A DNA stretch of 17,393 nt, from NCBI GenBank assembly GCA_945865705.1, contig CAMBEY010000029.1, positions 1 to 17,393 on the forward strand. The letters are read 5' to 3'. Positions 1-7,144 of this stretch are shown here, piece after piece. The translations under genes were made by a program, and so were the position numbers. The notes below the pieces were generated by a model. The model was not told where the DNA came from. It did no database searches and saw nothing but the letters and a program-made list of their open reading frames with translations. Numbering within the stretch: the stretch's first letter is position 1; each line of letters starts with the position of its first letter. Source of the DNA: Candidatus Sulfopaludibacter sp. SbA3 (GTDB lineage Bacteria; Acidobacteriota; Terriglobia; 2-12-FULL-54-10).

Positions 1-3000
1 GGGTCTTGAAGTTGGCGCGATTGATGATGTTGAAGAGTTCCGCGCGGAACTGAACATCGACGCCTTCGCGGATGGAAGTATTCTTCAACAATGAAAAGTC
101 CATACTCAAACGTCCTGGCCCGATCAGGGTGTTCCTTCCGAGATTTCCAAAATATCCCGCTTCGGCAAGGGCGAATGCGGAGGTGTCGAAGTATTTATCC
201 GGTCCGCCCAGCACCGGATTATTTGAAACGCCCGGACGCAAATCAGGGCGATCGGCCAGATTGCCACTACGGGAATTATCCAACGTGCCGATAGTTGCCG
301 TGAAAGGAGGCCCGGAGTTTCCCGAAACAATCCCCTGCACTTGCCAGCCTTCGAGAATCTTGCCGGCAACTCCTGAAGCGCCGCCGCCGATCCGCCGCCC
401 GGAACCGAACGGCAAATCAACGACGTAAGAAAGACTGGCGGAATGGGCGATATGCATGCTGGCCAGACCGCGATCTCCTAACCGATCGTAAGGATTCTGC
501 CGCTGCCGGGTTGAGTTAGCGAAATCTCCGCCGATGGTGCCGGAACCATCGTCCACGTTCCGGGCGTAGGTGTAATTTCCGCCAACCTGGAAACCATTCG
601 CCATTCGTTTATTGGCGCTGACCTGCAGGCTGTTATAGAAAGCCCGGCCGGTCCACTCCAGGATGGAGGTCCGCGTCCAGTTGGGATTGCGGAACGGCCG
701 ACCGGCGGGGAAGAATACTCGTCCACCGGGAAGGAAATCGGGAACGCGAGTGTTCACGTCATTCGCAACGGCCAAGTGATAACTGCGCGATCCTATATAC
801 GCCACCGTGAGCACGGTCGAAGAAACGATCTCACGCTGAACGGACACGTTAAACTGCATGACGCTTGGAGTATCGGTATTGAAGTAATCCGTCGCCACTG
901 GCGACAGCGAAGCCAGCGCGACTGGCCCGCTGCCGAAGGCATTGGGATACTTCAAATCGGGCGTGCGAATGTCCGCCGTCAAGACCAGAGGCGGCACGCG
1001 CTGATTATCGTAGTAGAGAGGATAGATCTGGTCATGCAGCAAAGCCCAACCACCACGAAGCGAAGTCTTCCCATCTCCCGTAAGATCCCAAGCGAATCCA
1101 AGCCGTGGCGAGAGATTCCTCAGGGAGGGATTTTTTTCAAAAACTCGATCCGTGAGAATTCCATTGGGAGAGTCCGTCTCATCCCAATTGGCTGGAATAT
1201 AAGCAAGCCTTGGCCCAGTCACCTCCGTTGGATTCGAGATAAATTCATAGCGCAAACCAAGATTCAGCGTGAAACCTGGCCGCACCTTCAAGTCGTCCTG
1301 GAAATAAAACCCATACATGGACTGGCGATAATGCCTGCGCGTGTCGTTTGACCCAGGCACAACTCCGGTGAAGGATTGGGGAATATTGCGCAGGAGGTTG
1401 CTCAGTGTGGTGAAGTTGAATGTCCCGTTCAAACGGAAATCGCGCTGGAAGCCCCAAAGATACCGTCTCCCGATAAATCCGGCCTTGATCGCATGTGCGC
1501 CACGGTTCCAGTTCACGTCATCGGAAAAATCCACAATGGTGATTGGGTGATCGAAGGGTTGTTGATTGCCGCCGCCAATGCCTGCCAGACCGGTGGTGGT
1601 TACGTTTCCAACGGGCCTGCCTGGATAGAACTTTAACGCGGGAACATCGAAATCGCGCGAGCCGGAGTATCGGGTCCGGTTGAGCGCGACTCGGGCGATA
1701 TTCACGAAGTTGCTGGACAGCAACTTGGTTTCTTGTAGCGTGAAGTACTGCCCGCGCACGCGCAAGGGCAGCCCATAGCCCGGTAGCGGGCTGCCAAAGA
1801 ACGGCAGTTCCCGTTCACCGTCGTCGATGGTGTAGCGGCCAAAGAAAGAGTCGGCATCGGAAAGATAATAATCGACCTTCCCGGTAACGTAATTTTCGTT
1901 GGTTACTTGCTGGGAGTCGCTGCTGAATGTTCCTATGCCATTGGCGCTAACGCCCCGATTGGGAAGCGGAAACAGATCGAGCACCGGCTGAATCTGCGGA
2001 TCAACCACAACCTGAGCCTGATTAGGCAGTATCCCCCGCTTGGCTTCTTGTGTCGGTACGAAGGCAATGGAGGTCAGCCCCAATCCTTCCTTCAGTCCTT
2101 CATAGGCCGCGAAGAAAAATGACTTATCGCGATGGATGCGCCCACCTGCGGACGCCCCAAACTGGTTTCTTCGAAAATTCGGCTTGTCGTCATCAAAGAA
2201 ATTTCTGGCATCGAGATTGTCGTTCCGCAGGTACTCAAATATCGTTCCGTGGTAAGTATTGGTTCCGGATTTGCTGACTACATTTATAACGCCTCCGGCC
2301 GCGCGTCCGAACTCGGCGCTGTAATTGCTGGTTAAAACCGAAAACTCGCGCACGGCGTCCAACCCCAGAAATTCTCCTGAGGCTCCGGCCACGCCCTTGC
2401 CGGTATTGTTCATGACGTCGATGCCGTCAAGAAGATAGGTGCTCTGATTGGGCCGCGAACCGGAGATGGAGATTTTCTTGCCCGGACCCGACGTTGTCGA
2501 CGTGGAAGTCGTCGATGCCAACAACACCCCCGGTTGCAATGTGGCCAACTGCGTTAAGTCACGGCCATTCAGTGGAAGCAGTTCAATGCTGCGCTCATCC
2601 ACCAGGCTTGCCACCGAAGAGTTTGTGGTCTCAATCAGCGGAGCCTCCGAGATAATCGTGACGCTTTCCGTTACGGCCCCCACGCGCAGCGTCACGTCGA
2701 CGACTGCTTCTCTTCCTGCAGACATGGTGATTCCGCTGCGTACTTCGGTCTGGAACCCCGTCAGTTGCGCCTGAACTTCGTAGCTACCTGGCGACAGCTG
2801 CGTGATGCGGTACTCGCCTCCGGCGCCAGTGGCAACAGTCCGCGCGATTCCGGTCTCTACATTTTTCACGACAATGCTCGTATTGGGCAGCACCGCGCCG
2901 GACTCATCACGAGCCGTGCCCAAAATCGTCCCGGTCGTAACCTGCGCCGTACTGATCATTGCCTGACTAAGAAGAATCACAGACGAAAGCAATACGGTCC

Positions 3001-3016
3001 ATGTGCGAGTAAGCAT
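1..3016 (-). CDS. TonB-dependent receptor with N-terminal carboxypeptidase-regulatory domain (partial, C-terminus beyond window)
   Basis: This is an outer-membrane beta-barrel transporter that takes up a large substrate using TonB energy. The frame is open from ATG 3016 to the left edge, about 1005 codons, with no stop. A GGGAGG Shine-Dalgarno sequence (3023-3028) sits 6 nt before the start. A signal peptide (MLTRTWTVLLSSVILLSQAM, ending near STAQ) is followed by a carboxypeptidase-regulatory/CNA-B fold (about residues 25-110, TTGTILGTARDESGAVLPN). Next come a plug domain with LPLNGRDLTQLATLQPG, YLLDGIDVMN and NYSAEFGRAAGGVINVVSKSGTN, and then barrel strands. Near the edge, LGRNTLIGPG, DFSLLKNTS and FRAELFNIINRANF match the last part of the receptor at 7145-10348, so only about 40 residues should be missing. 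It lies 81 bp downstream of the amidohydrolase on the same strand, probably in one operon. The substrate cannot be read from sequence. The family (Oar-like, abundant in Acidobacteriota) is secure. Confidence 0.95.
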   Translation of the reverse strand, partial: MLTRTWTVLLSSVILLSQAMISTAQVTTGTILGTARDESGAVLPNTSIVVKNVETGIARTVATGAGGEYRITQLSPGSYEVQAQLTGFQTEVRSGITMSAGREAVVDVTLRVGAVTESVTIISEAPLIETTNSSVASLVDERSIELLPLNGRDLTQLATLQPGVLLASTTSTSTTSGPGKKISISGSRPNQSTYLLDGIDVMNNTGKGVAGASGEFLGLDAVREFSVLTSNYSAEFGRAAGGVINVVSKSGTNTYHGTIFEYLRNDNLDARNFFDDDKPNFRRNQFGASAGGRIHRDKSFFFAAYEGLKEGLGLTSIAFVPTQEAKRGILPNQAQVVVDPQIQPVLDLFPLPNRGVSANGIGTFSSDSQQVTNENYVTGKVDYYLSDADSFFGRYTIDDGERELPFFGSPLPGYGLPLRVRGQYFTLQETKLLSSNFVNIARVALNRTRYSGSRDFDVPALKFYPGRPVGNVTTTGLAGIGGGNQQPFDHPITIVDFSDDVNWNRGAHAIKAGFIGRRYLWGFQRDFRLNGTFNFTTLSNLLRNIPQSFTGVVPGSNDTRRHYRQSMYGFYFQDDLKVRPGFTLNLGLRYEFISNPTEVTGPRLAYIPANWDETDSPNGILTDRVFEKNPSLRNLSPRLGFAWDLTGDGKTSLRGGWALLHDQIYPLYYDNQRVPPLVLTADIRTPDLKYPNAFGSGPVALASLSPVATDYFNTDTPSVMQFNVSVQREIVSSTVLTVAYIGSRSYHLAVANDVNTRVPDFLPGGRVFFPAGRPFRNPNWTRTSILEWTGRAFYNSLQVSANKRMANGFQVGGNYTYARNVDDGSGTIGGDFANSTRQRQNPYDRLGDRGLASMHIAHSASLSYVVDLPFGSGRRIGGGASGVAGKILEGWQVQGIVSGNSGPPFTATIGTLDNSRSGNLADRPDLRPGVSNNPVLGGPDKYFDTSAFALAEAGYFGNLGRNTLIGPGRLSMDFSLLKNTSIREGVDVQFRAELFNIINRANFKT

Positions 3017-3022
3017 GACGAT

Positions 3023-3028
3023 CCTCCC
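3023..3028 (-). promoter_or_regulatory. Ribosome binding site of the left TonB-dependent receptor
   Basis: GGGAGG on the minus strand lies 6 nt before ATG 3016. It fixes the start of the receptor and shows that it has its own translation signal although it sits downstream of the amidohydrolase. Confidence 0.75.
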
Positions 3029-3097
3029 AATAGCGGAACTTTTTTTGCGCTCACATGCTGCTAGTCAGTAAAACGAATCCAGAACGGGGCAATAACC

Positions 3098-5026
3098 TTA
3101 CCACTTGCCTTCAACGCCCCCCAATTCCACCGCTGCGCCTTTTGGCTGCATTCCCAGTTCCTTCGCCAGCGAGGGAGTCAAATGCACGACTTTATCGCCA
3201 ACGACGGTCATCAGAATGCGAATTTTGTCGATCTGATCTTCTGGAATCGTCAGGTAATCTCGGTCCAGCACCAGGAAATCCGCCAGCTTGCCCGGCTCCA
3301 AGGAACCTAGAACTTTCTCTTTTAGTACGTAGTAAGCGCCCCAAATCGTGGCTGTCTTCAGCGCCACTTCGCGGCTGATCCTTTGGTTTGGTGCATAGAC
3401 CTTTCCATCCTGTCCCTTGCGTTGAATGGTCCAGAGAAGATCGATAAACGCATTCTGCTCCGTCAACTCAATCGGCTTATCAATTTCAATTCCACTCATG
3501 ATCTCTGCCTTGACCAGCGCGCCGCGCGGCACCACCCACTCCACGGCCTGCTCTCCGTACTCCTTCATCCACACGCCGGAACCGCCGTGAATGTACATGT
3601 TGGTGCCGCCGGTCAGGAACCCCAGCTCTTTTAGATAGGGAATCTGATCAGGACGGGGCCATCCATTCATGTGGTCGGCGACATGCCGCTTGGAGCGAAT
3701 CTCCTCAGGAGTCAGCCCCCCAGCCTTACTGGCCTGGAGAATCATGTTCATGATGTGGTCCATACCCACATCTCCCCATTGGTGTCCGCTCATGTAGCGC
3801 CCGCCATATTTCACCAGGTTCCAGGCCGCGCCATCTTTTTCAAACCCGCCTTTGCATCCGCCTCCGGGCGGCAATGTGGCGGGACGACGTTCATCTGGTC
3901 CACGCTGAACTCGCGAGCGCAAACTAGTGCAACCCGCGCCTTCATCGCCACCGATGCCGGTTCCGATGTACCACATGTAATCAGTGCCGGTTCCTTCCCG
4001 CGTGGCTAGGTCGGCGATTAAAAACGGGTCCTTGAAATCCCGCTCGACGGCCTCATCGGGGATGGCTCCCCAGCCCCAGGCCACGCGATTGGCGAGCTGG
4101 TCTCCTCGGTCCAGCAAACGAAATGCGCGGATTACTTCCGGGTAGTGGTAGAGAAAACTTCCGAAAGTGGTTTGGCCCTTGGCTGCCCACCACTCCAGAT
4201 CCAGCCGAATAATTTCACGCCAAAGATCAGGACGGCTCTTAAAGACGATCTCAGGGAACATTGTCCGATATACATTGCCTTGGGGAATGCCGTCGTCCTG
4301 CGCAGCCTCGGCTGCCTCTTTCAATTCTCCGCGATCCGGCACGTTGGGCGCTGCGGCCAGAAGCATGTCAATCGCTTTCTGGTTGATCATCTCTTGTCTG
4401 CCCTGCCGCAGGATGGCTTCGCGCGAACGCACCATCACCGGATTATTCGGCGCGAGCTTGTCGAGTTGTTCCTTCGTCACATATTTCCCTGCCCAAAAGA
4501 CATTCGGATCCTCTGACAACTGGGTCATGTCCCAGATGAACATGATCTGGATGAAGGCACCTGGTTTTGCCGCGCGGACAGCCTCTTCCAGGACTGCCGG
4601 CAATTGCTTGTATTGCTCGAGCGGCGGGCCGTAGATCGCTCGATTGACCATGATGTCGGGAGGCACAACCTTATTGGTGATCATGGGAATCACTGGAGCC
4701 CAATCCATCGGATGGTTGTGCACCATGATCATTCCGGGAATTACGGTTCTCCCGCCCAGATTGACCTGTTTGGTCTGCGGACCGGCTAATGCTCGGATTT
4801 CATCATTAGTGCCCACCGCGAGAATCTTGCGATCTCGAATCGCCATTGCCTGCGAAGTAGCACCCAGGTTTGACGTGAATGAAGCGTCCCTGACTGATAC
4901 GATTTTTGCGTTGTAAACGATGGTTTGCGGATACCCAAGCAATGCCGCAACTGTTCGCTGCTGCCCCCAAACTCCTGGAGCAGCCAGCATGCTTATCGAA
5001 ATAGCAATTCCCAAGCAAGTTTTCAT
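3098..5026 (-). CDS. Exported amidohydrolase (Amidohydrolase_3-like, composite-domain metal-dependent hydrolase)
   Basis: This is a 642-residue hydrolase of the amidohydrolase superfamily, expected to cleave an amide or related C-N bond with a TIM-barrel metal site. A signal peptide (MKTCLGIAISISMLAAPGVW, then GQQ) suggests export. The N-terminal beta-sandwich half (about 35-95, VYNAKIVSVRDASF and IRDRKILAVG) leads into GGRTVIPGMIMVHNHPMDW (91-109), where H103-N-H105 is the HxH metal motif. Later histidine-rich segments are GHQWGDVGMDH (414-424) and RHVADHMNGWPRP (448-459). The C-terminal sandwich returns with GSLEPGKLADFLVLDRDYL (574-592). A TTG at 5053 in the same frame would add nine residues, but ATG 5026 is preferred because GTGAGG lies 6 nt upstream and a clean signal peptide begins there. 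The gene precedes the left TonB receptor. Substrate is unknown. The superfamily is clear, the exact subfamily less so. Confidence 0.9.
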   Translation of the reverse strand: MKTCLGIAISISMLAAPGVWGQQRTVAALLGYPQTIVYNAKIVSVRDASFTSNLGATSQAMAIRDRKILAVGTNDEIRALAGPQTKQVNLGGRTVIPGMIMVHNHPMDWAPVIPMITNKVVPPDIMVNRAIYGPPLEQYKQLPAVLEEAVRAAKPGAFIQIMFIWDMTQLSEDPNVFWAGKYVTKEQLDKLAPNNPVMVRSREAILRQGRQEMINQKAIDMLLAAAPNVPDRGELKEAAEAAQDDGIPQGNVYRTMFPEIVFKSRPDLWREIIRLDLEWWAAKGQTTFGSFLYHYPEVIRAFRLLDRGDQLANRVAWGWGAIPDEAVERDFKDPFLIADLATREGTGTDYMWYIGTGIGGDEGAGCTSLRSRVQRGPDERRPATLPPGGGCKGGFEKDGAAWNLVKYGGRYMSGHQWGDVGMDHIMNMILQASKAGGLTPEEIRSKRHVADHMNGWPRPDQIPYLKELGFLTGGTNMYIHGGSGVWMKEYGEQAVEWVVPRGALVKAEIMSGIEIDKPIELTEQNAFIDLLWTIQRKGQDGKVYAPNQRISREVALKTATIWGAYYVLKEKVLGSLEPGKLADFLVLDRDYLTIPEDQIDKIRILMTVVGDKVVHLTPSLAKELGMQPKGAAVELGGVEGKW

Positions 5027-5032
5027 GATTGA

Positions 5033-5038
5033 CCTCAC
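5033..5038 (-). promoter_or_regulatory. Ribosome binding site deciding the amidohydrolase start
   Basis: GTGAGG on the minus strand sits 6 nt before ATG 5026. It favours this start over the upstream in-frame TTG at 5053. Confidence 0.6.
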
Positions 5039-5055
5039 GGCTGTCCGCAACAAAG

Positions 5056-5061
5056 ACTATA
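5056..5061 (-). promoter_or_regulatory. Possible -10 box of the amidohydrolase-receptor operon
   Basis: TATAGT on the minus strand is 30 nt upstream of ATG 5026. No good -35 hexamer is seen at 16-18 nt. The 21-bp repeats at 5110-5151 begin about 50 nt further upstream, which would suit an activator-dependent promoter. The call is weak. Confidence 0.25.
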
Positions 5062-5109
5062 TGGAACATGCGAAATCCGCATACAGTTACTCTTCGACTG
5101 GCAGTAGTC

Positions 5110-5151
5110 TACCACAAAGTGGTTGGGTTTTACCAAAAAGTGGTTGGGTTT
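5110..5151. repeat. Two tandem 21-bp repeats with operator-like dyads upstream of the amidohydrolase
   Basis: The unit TACCA(C/A)AAAGTGGTTGGGTTT occurs twice in a row with one difference, followed by a third partial TACCA (5152-5156). The first unit contains the perfect dyad ACCAC-AAA-GTGGT (5111-5123), and the second keeps ACCA-N5-TGGT (5132-5144). A 21-bp period is two helical turns, so identical sites would face the same side of DNA. The repeat starts 84 bp upstream of the amidohydrolase ATG. This looks like a regulator binding array, but the regulator is not identified. Confidence 0.6.
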
Positions 5152-5156
5152 TACCA

Positions 5157-5585
5157 AGAAAATACTTCCCCCTGCGTTGTAGCGAATAGCTACTGGTTTT
5201 CTAGCCCCAGTCCGGCAGATACTGCGCCGAAATCTCGCCGCTGGATTTCGTCTAAATCGCATTGGCGCGCAGTCAACCTTAGCCTCACAGCATTCACATG
5301 GATAAAAAGAAATTCAGCACCAAACTTACGAGAATCCCTCCCTGAACCCCTGGCAATCCGCTCCCTATGCAATATCTCCACTAATGGAGAGCACTGCGGG
5401 CGAACTCGCGAAAAACGGGTAGGCTGAGAAATGACCAGCAATTTTAATTGGGAGGTAACGAGACGTCCTTTAGTCAGTCATGCCAGAGCCCTGAGGAGTT
5501 CGAGTATGAATCGCGTTGCCCGGCCAATTCGGATGACGGCCGTGGAGTGCCCGCTATGATGCTGTATCCAAAGAAAATCACGTGC
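5157..5585. other. Non-coding stretch upstream of the amidohydrolase operon
   Basis: No convincing gene was seen. Open frames on both strands here (for example minus 5441-5190) have no recognisable motif and no ribosome binding site, and their composition does not resemble neighbouring genes. The stretch separates the operon control region from the inverted-repeat segment that follows. Confidence 0.5.
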
Positions 5586-5646
5586 TTCTAGTGGGTCAGG
5601 TTTTGGAGTGTGAAAGTTCTAAATGTGTCCACGATGGCCAGCCACT
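5586..5646. repeat. Copy 1 of a dispersed repeat of about 60 bp
   Basis: By eye about 53 of 61 positions match the segment at 11816-11875 in the same orientation. The longest shared blocks are TGTGAAAGTTCTAAA and TGTCCACGATGGCCAGCCAC. It overlaps the left end of the inverted-repeat segment 5589-5800. Together the two copies flank the deacetylase-receptor-deacetylase cassette. It is most likely the end of an insertion sequence. Confidence 0.7.
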
Positions 5647-5800
5647 ATTTTGAAATCCTATACCTATATCATTGGCGCTGTTCATTGAACATGGGCAGCG
5701 TCGTTATTGTGTAAGCGGGGCTGAGAAATTGTCTCGAATTCTCAGGCCCCGCTTAAACGGCTGGGCTGGAAAAAAGTTAAACATTCAAACTGACCCACTA
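5589..5800. mobile_element. 212-bp MITE-like or IS-remnant segment with 11-bp inverted ends
   Basis: TAGTGGGTCAG at 5589-5599 is repeated inverted as CTGACCCACTA at 5790-5800. The interior has no coding potential and contains a strong hairpin (5713-5754). Inverted ends, short length and lack of a gene fit a non-autonomous element or an internally deleted insertion sequence. The ends recall those of some IS21-like elements, but I cannot confirm the family. No clear target-site duplication was seen. Confidence 0.45.
5713..5754. repeat. 15-bp stem-loop inside the inverted-repeat segment
   Basis: AAGCGGGGCTGAGAA (5713-5727) pairs with TTCTCAGGCCCCGCTT (5739-5754) with a single bulged G and an 11-nt loop. 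No T-run follows on either strand, so it is not a textbook terminator. It could still slow transcription leaving the minus-strand deacetylase that ends at 5841, or it could be part of the mobile element. Confidence 0.6.
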
Positions 5801-5840
5801 CCCAACACCATCATCCGTGCGCAATATTTTCCCCGTCAAA

Positions 5841-6860
5841 TTACACCGTCATGTAGTTCTTGTTCCAATACTCGGCCAGGTCTACGCAGCGCGCGAACCA
5901 AACATCTTTGTGGCGCAGCATGTAGTCAAGAAAGCGCTCCTGATAGCTGTAGCGCTCCGGGATCAGCCCGTTGTGCGGATGGATTCCGTAATTGAACGCA
6001 TGCGGATGCTCGTCCATGCCCAACCGGTAATAGGCGTCAAAGATGTCCTTCATGTACTCGAACGCGCCGGTGGGTCCGCGCAATCCGCGGCCCTCAAAGA
6101 TTGCGTTGTCATTCGTGGTTGTGTGGCGACTGCCGACAACCACCAGGTTTTTCCCGCTCGCCGTCTTGATGCCATAGGGCAGATCGTCGCCCTTCAGTCC
6201 TCCCATCCACAGATAACCCTGCTCGGCGAGAATGTGTGGCGTCTGGTCAGTGAGTACTCCGCCGGGATTGTCGAAACCCACGGGCTTCTTGCCTGTAACT
6301 TTCTCGATGAGGTCGGTGCAGCGCTGAATCTCCGCGCGCTCTTCCGAAGGAGTCAGCCGTGTGGTTGGTTCGCCAGTAAACGGGCGGGTGATGATCTCAT
6401 GGCCCTTGCTGTGCAGTTCGCGGTACAGGTCCGGGAAAGGTTCGATCATGCCGGCATGAGCGAAGATGGAAACTTTCAGCCCGAACTTGTCGAGCAGACG
6501 AATCGCACGCCAGATGCCGACATTCATCTCATACTGGCCTTCCTCTGACTCCTGGCGAAGATTCCGTTTGTAGACAGCCTTTGGGTCGGGAAGCGTTTCG
6601 TGCCCGCCCCACTCGGTCGTTACGTAGGTATAGACGCACAGAGGCCCCCCGGTGGGCCATTTTATTTTGGCGGCGCGCTGGCGGTAGGGGATGCGGATTT
6701 CCTCGAAGGGCCAGTGAGGCCAGGGGCCGGTGTGGCCGTCATCCACTTTGATGTAAGAACTATTGGGATCGCCCTTCCAGCTTTGTGCCATGGCCATTGG
6801 CGCAGCGCCCAAGCTGACGCCACCCGCGAGCGACATCCGCAGAAAATTCCTTCTCTCCAT
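5841..6860 (-). CDS. Tat-exported PuuE-like NodB-fold hydrolase ('polysaccharide deacetylase' family), paralogue A
   Basis: The protein has 339 residues. A twin-arginine signal (MERRNFLRMSLAGG, cleavage near AMA-QSW, residue 25) sends it folded to the periplasm. The body matches the NodB/CE4 fold of the PuuE (allantoinase) type: YVTTEWGGH (79-87) stands where classical deacetylases have TFDDG, GHEIITR (153-159) replaces the HxxxH motif, and FDNPGG (196-201) stands at the third motif. Conserved blocks shared with the paralogue at 10381-11418 are DDGHTGPWPHWPFEEIRIPY (40-59), GSRHTTTNDNA (243-253) and YGIHPH (291-296). Identity between the two is roughly 60% by eye. Start ATG 6860 has AGGAGG 4 nt upstream. 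It is divergent from the receptor at 7145. Cyclic amide or imide hydrolysis is as plausible as deacetylation. The fold is confident, the reaction is not. Confidence 0.88.
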   Translation of the reverse strand: MERRNFLRMSLAGGVSLGAAPMAMAQSWKGDPNSSYIKVDDGHTGPWPHWPFEEIRIPYRQRAAKIKWPTGGPLCVYTYVTTEWGGHETLPDPKAVYKRNLRQESEEGQYEMNVGIWRAIRLLDKFGLKVSIFAHAGMIEPFPDLYRELHSKGHEIITRPFTGEPTTRLTPSEERAEIQRCTDLIEKVTGKKPVGFDNPGGVLTDQTPHILAEQGYLWMGGLKGDDLPYGIKTASGKNLVVVGSRHTTTNDNAIFEGRGLRGPTGAFEYMKDIFDAYYRLGMDEHPHAFNYGIHPHNGLIPERYSYQERFLDYMLRHKDVWFARCVDLAEYWNKNYMTV

Positions 6861-7144
6861 GATTCCTCCTGTTAGTTAGTCGGCACTCCCGCTTGCACTT
6901 CAACAACTGAATGCAAGGCCTCCATCCTACACGAACTGATCTCGCGGCAGAAGAGTATCCATCACCTTCGGAGGCAATGAGTCCTGCCGTGTCTACCAGT
7001 TGATCGTACGGCAGGAATTCACTTATTCGGTCTGCCGGAAGCATGTATAATGTTGGCCATTGAGAGTATTTGATTGTTGTTTTCAAGAATGCCATTTTTA
7101 AAAATTGATTTGGCACGAGATTGCTTTAGGAGGAGACCACACAC
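6861..7144. promoter_or_regulatory. Divergent promoter region between deacetylase A and the receptor-deacetylase B operon
   Basis: This 284-bp spacer separates two divergently read units. AGGAGG at 6865-6870 (minus) and AGGAGGAG at 7128-7135 (plus) are the two ribosome binding sites. Sharing this spacer suggests that paralogue A and the right-hand operon are controlled together. Confidence 0.6.
7046..7051 (+). promoter_or_regulatory. Candidate -10 box of the receptor-deacetylase B operon
   Basis: A perfect TATAAT lies 94 nt before ATG 7145. The hexamer 17 nt upstream (TTATTC) is a poor -35 match, so the call rests on the -10 alone. Confidence 0.35.

Noticed and set aside
72..2774. Several short open frames on both strands in the first 2.8 kb
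   Set aside because: All overlap the continuous minus-strand receptor frame that runs off the left edge. None has a recognised motif.
5110..5156. The 21-bp repeats as a CRISPR or as a coding repeat (LVKPNHF on the minus strand)
   Set aside because: Only two full units occur with no spacers. The short frame containing them lacks a ribosome binding site and recognisable homology, so a regulatory reading is preferred.
5817..6548. A 243-codon plus-strand open frame opposite deacetylase A
   Set aside because: It is antisense to a conserved gene, and the same artefact appears opposite its paralogue at 10345-11346.
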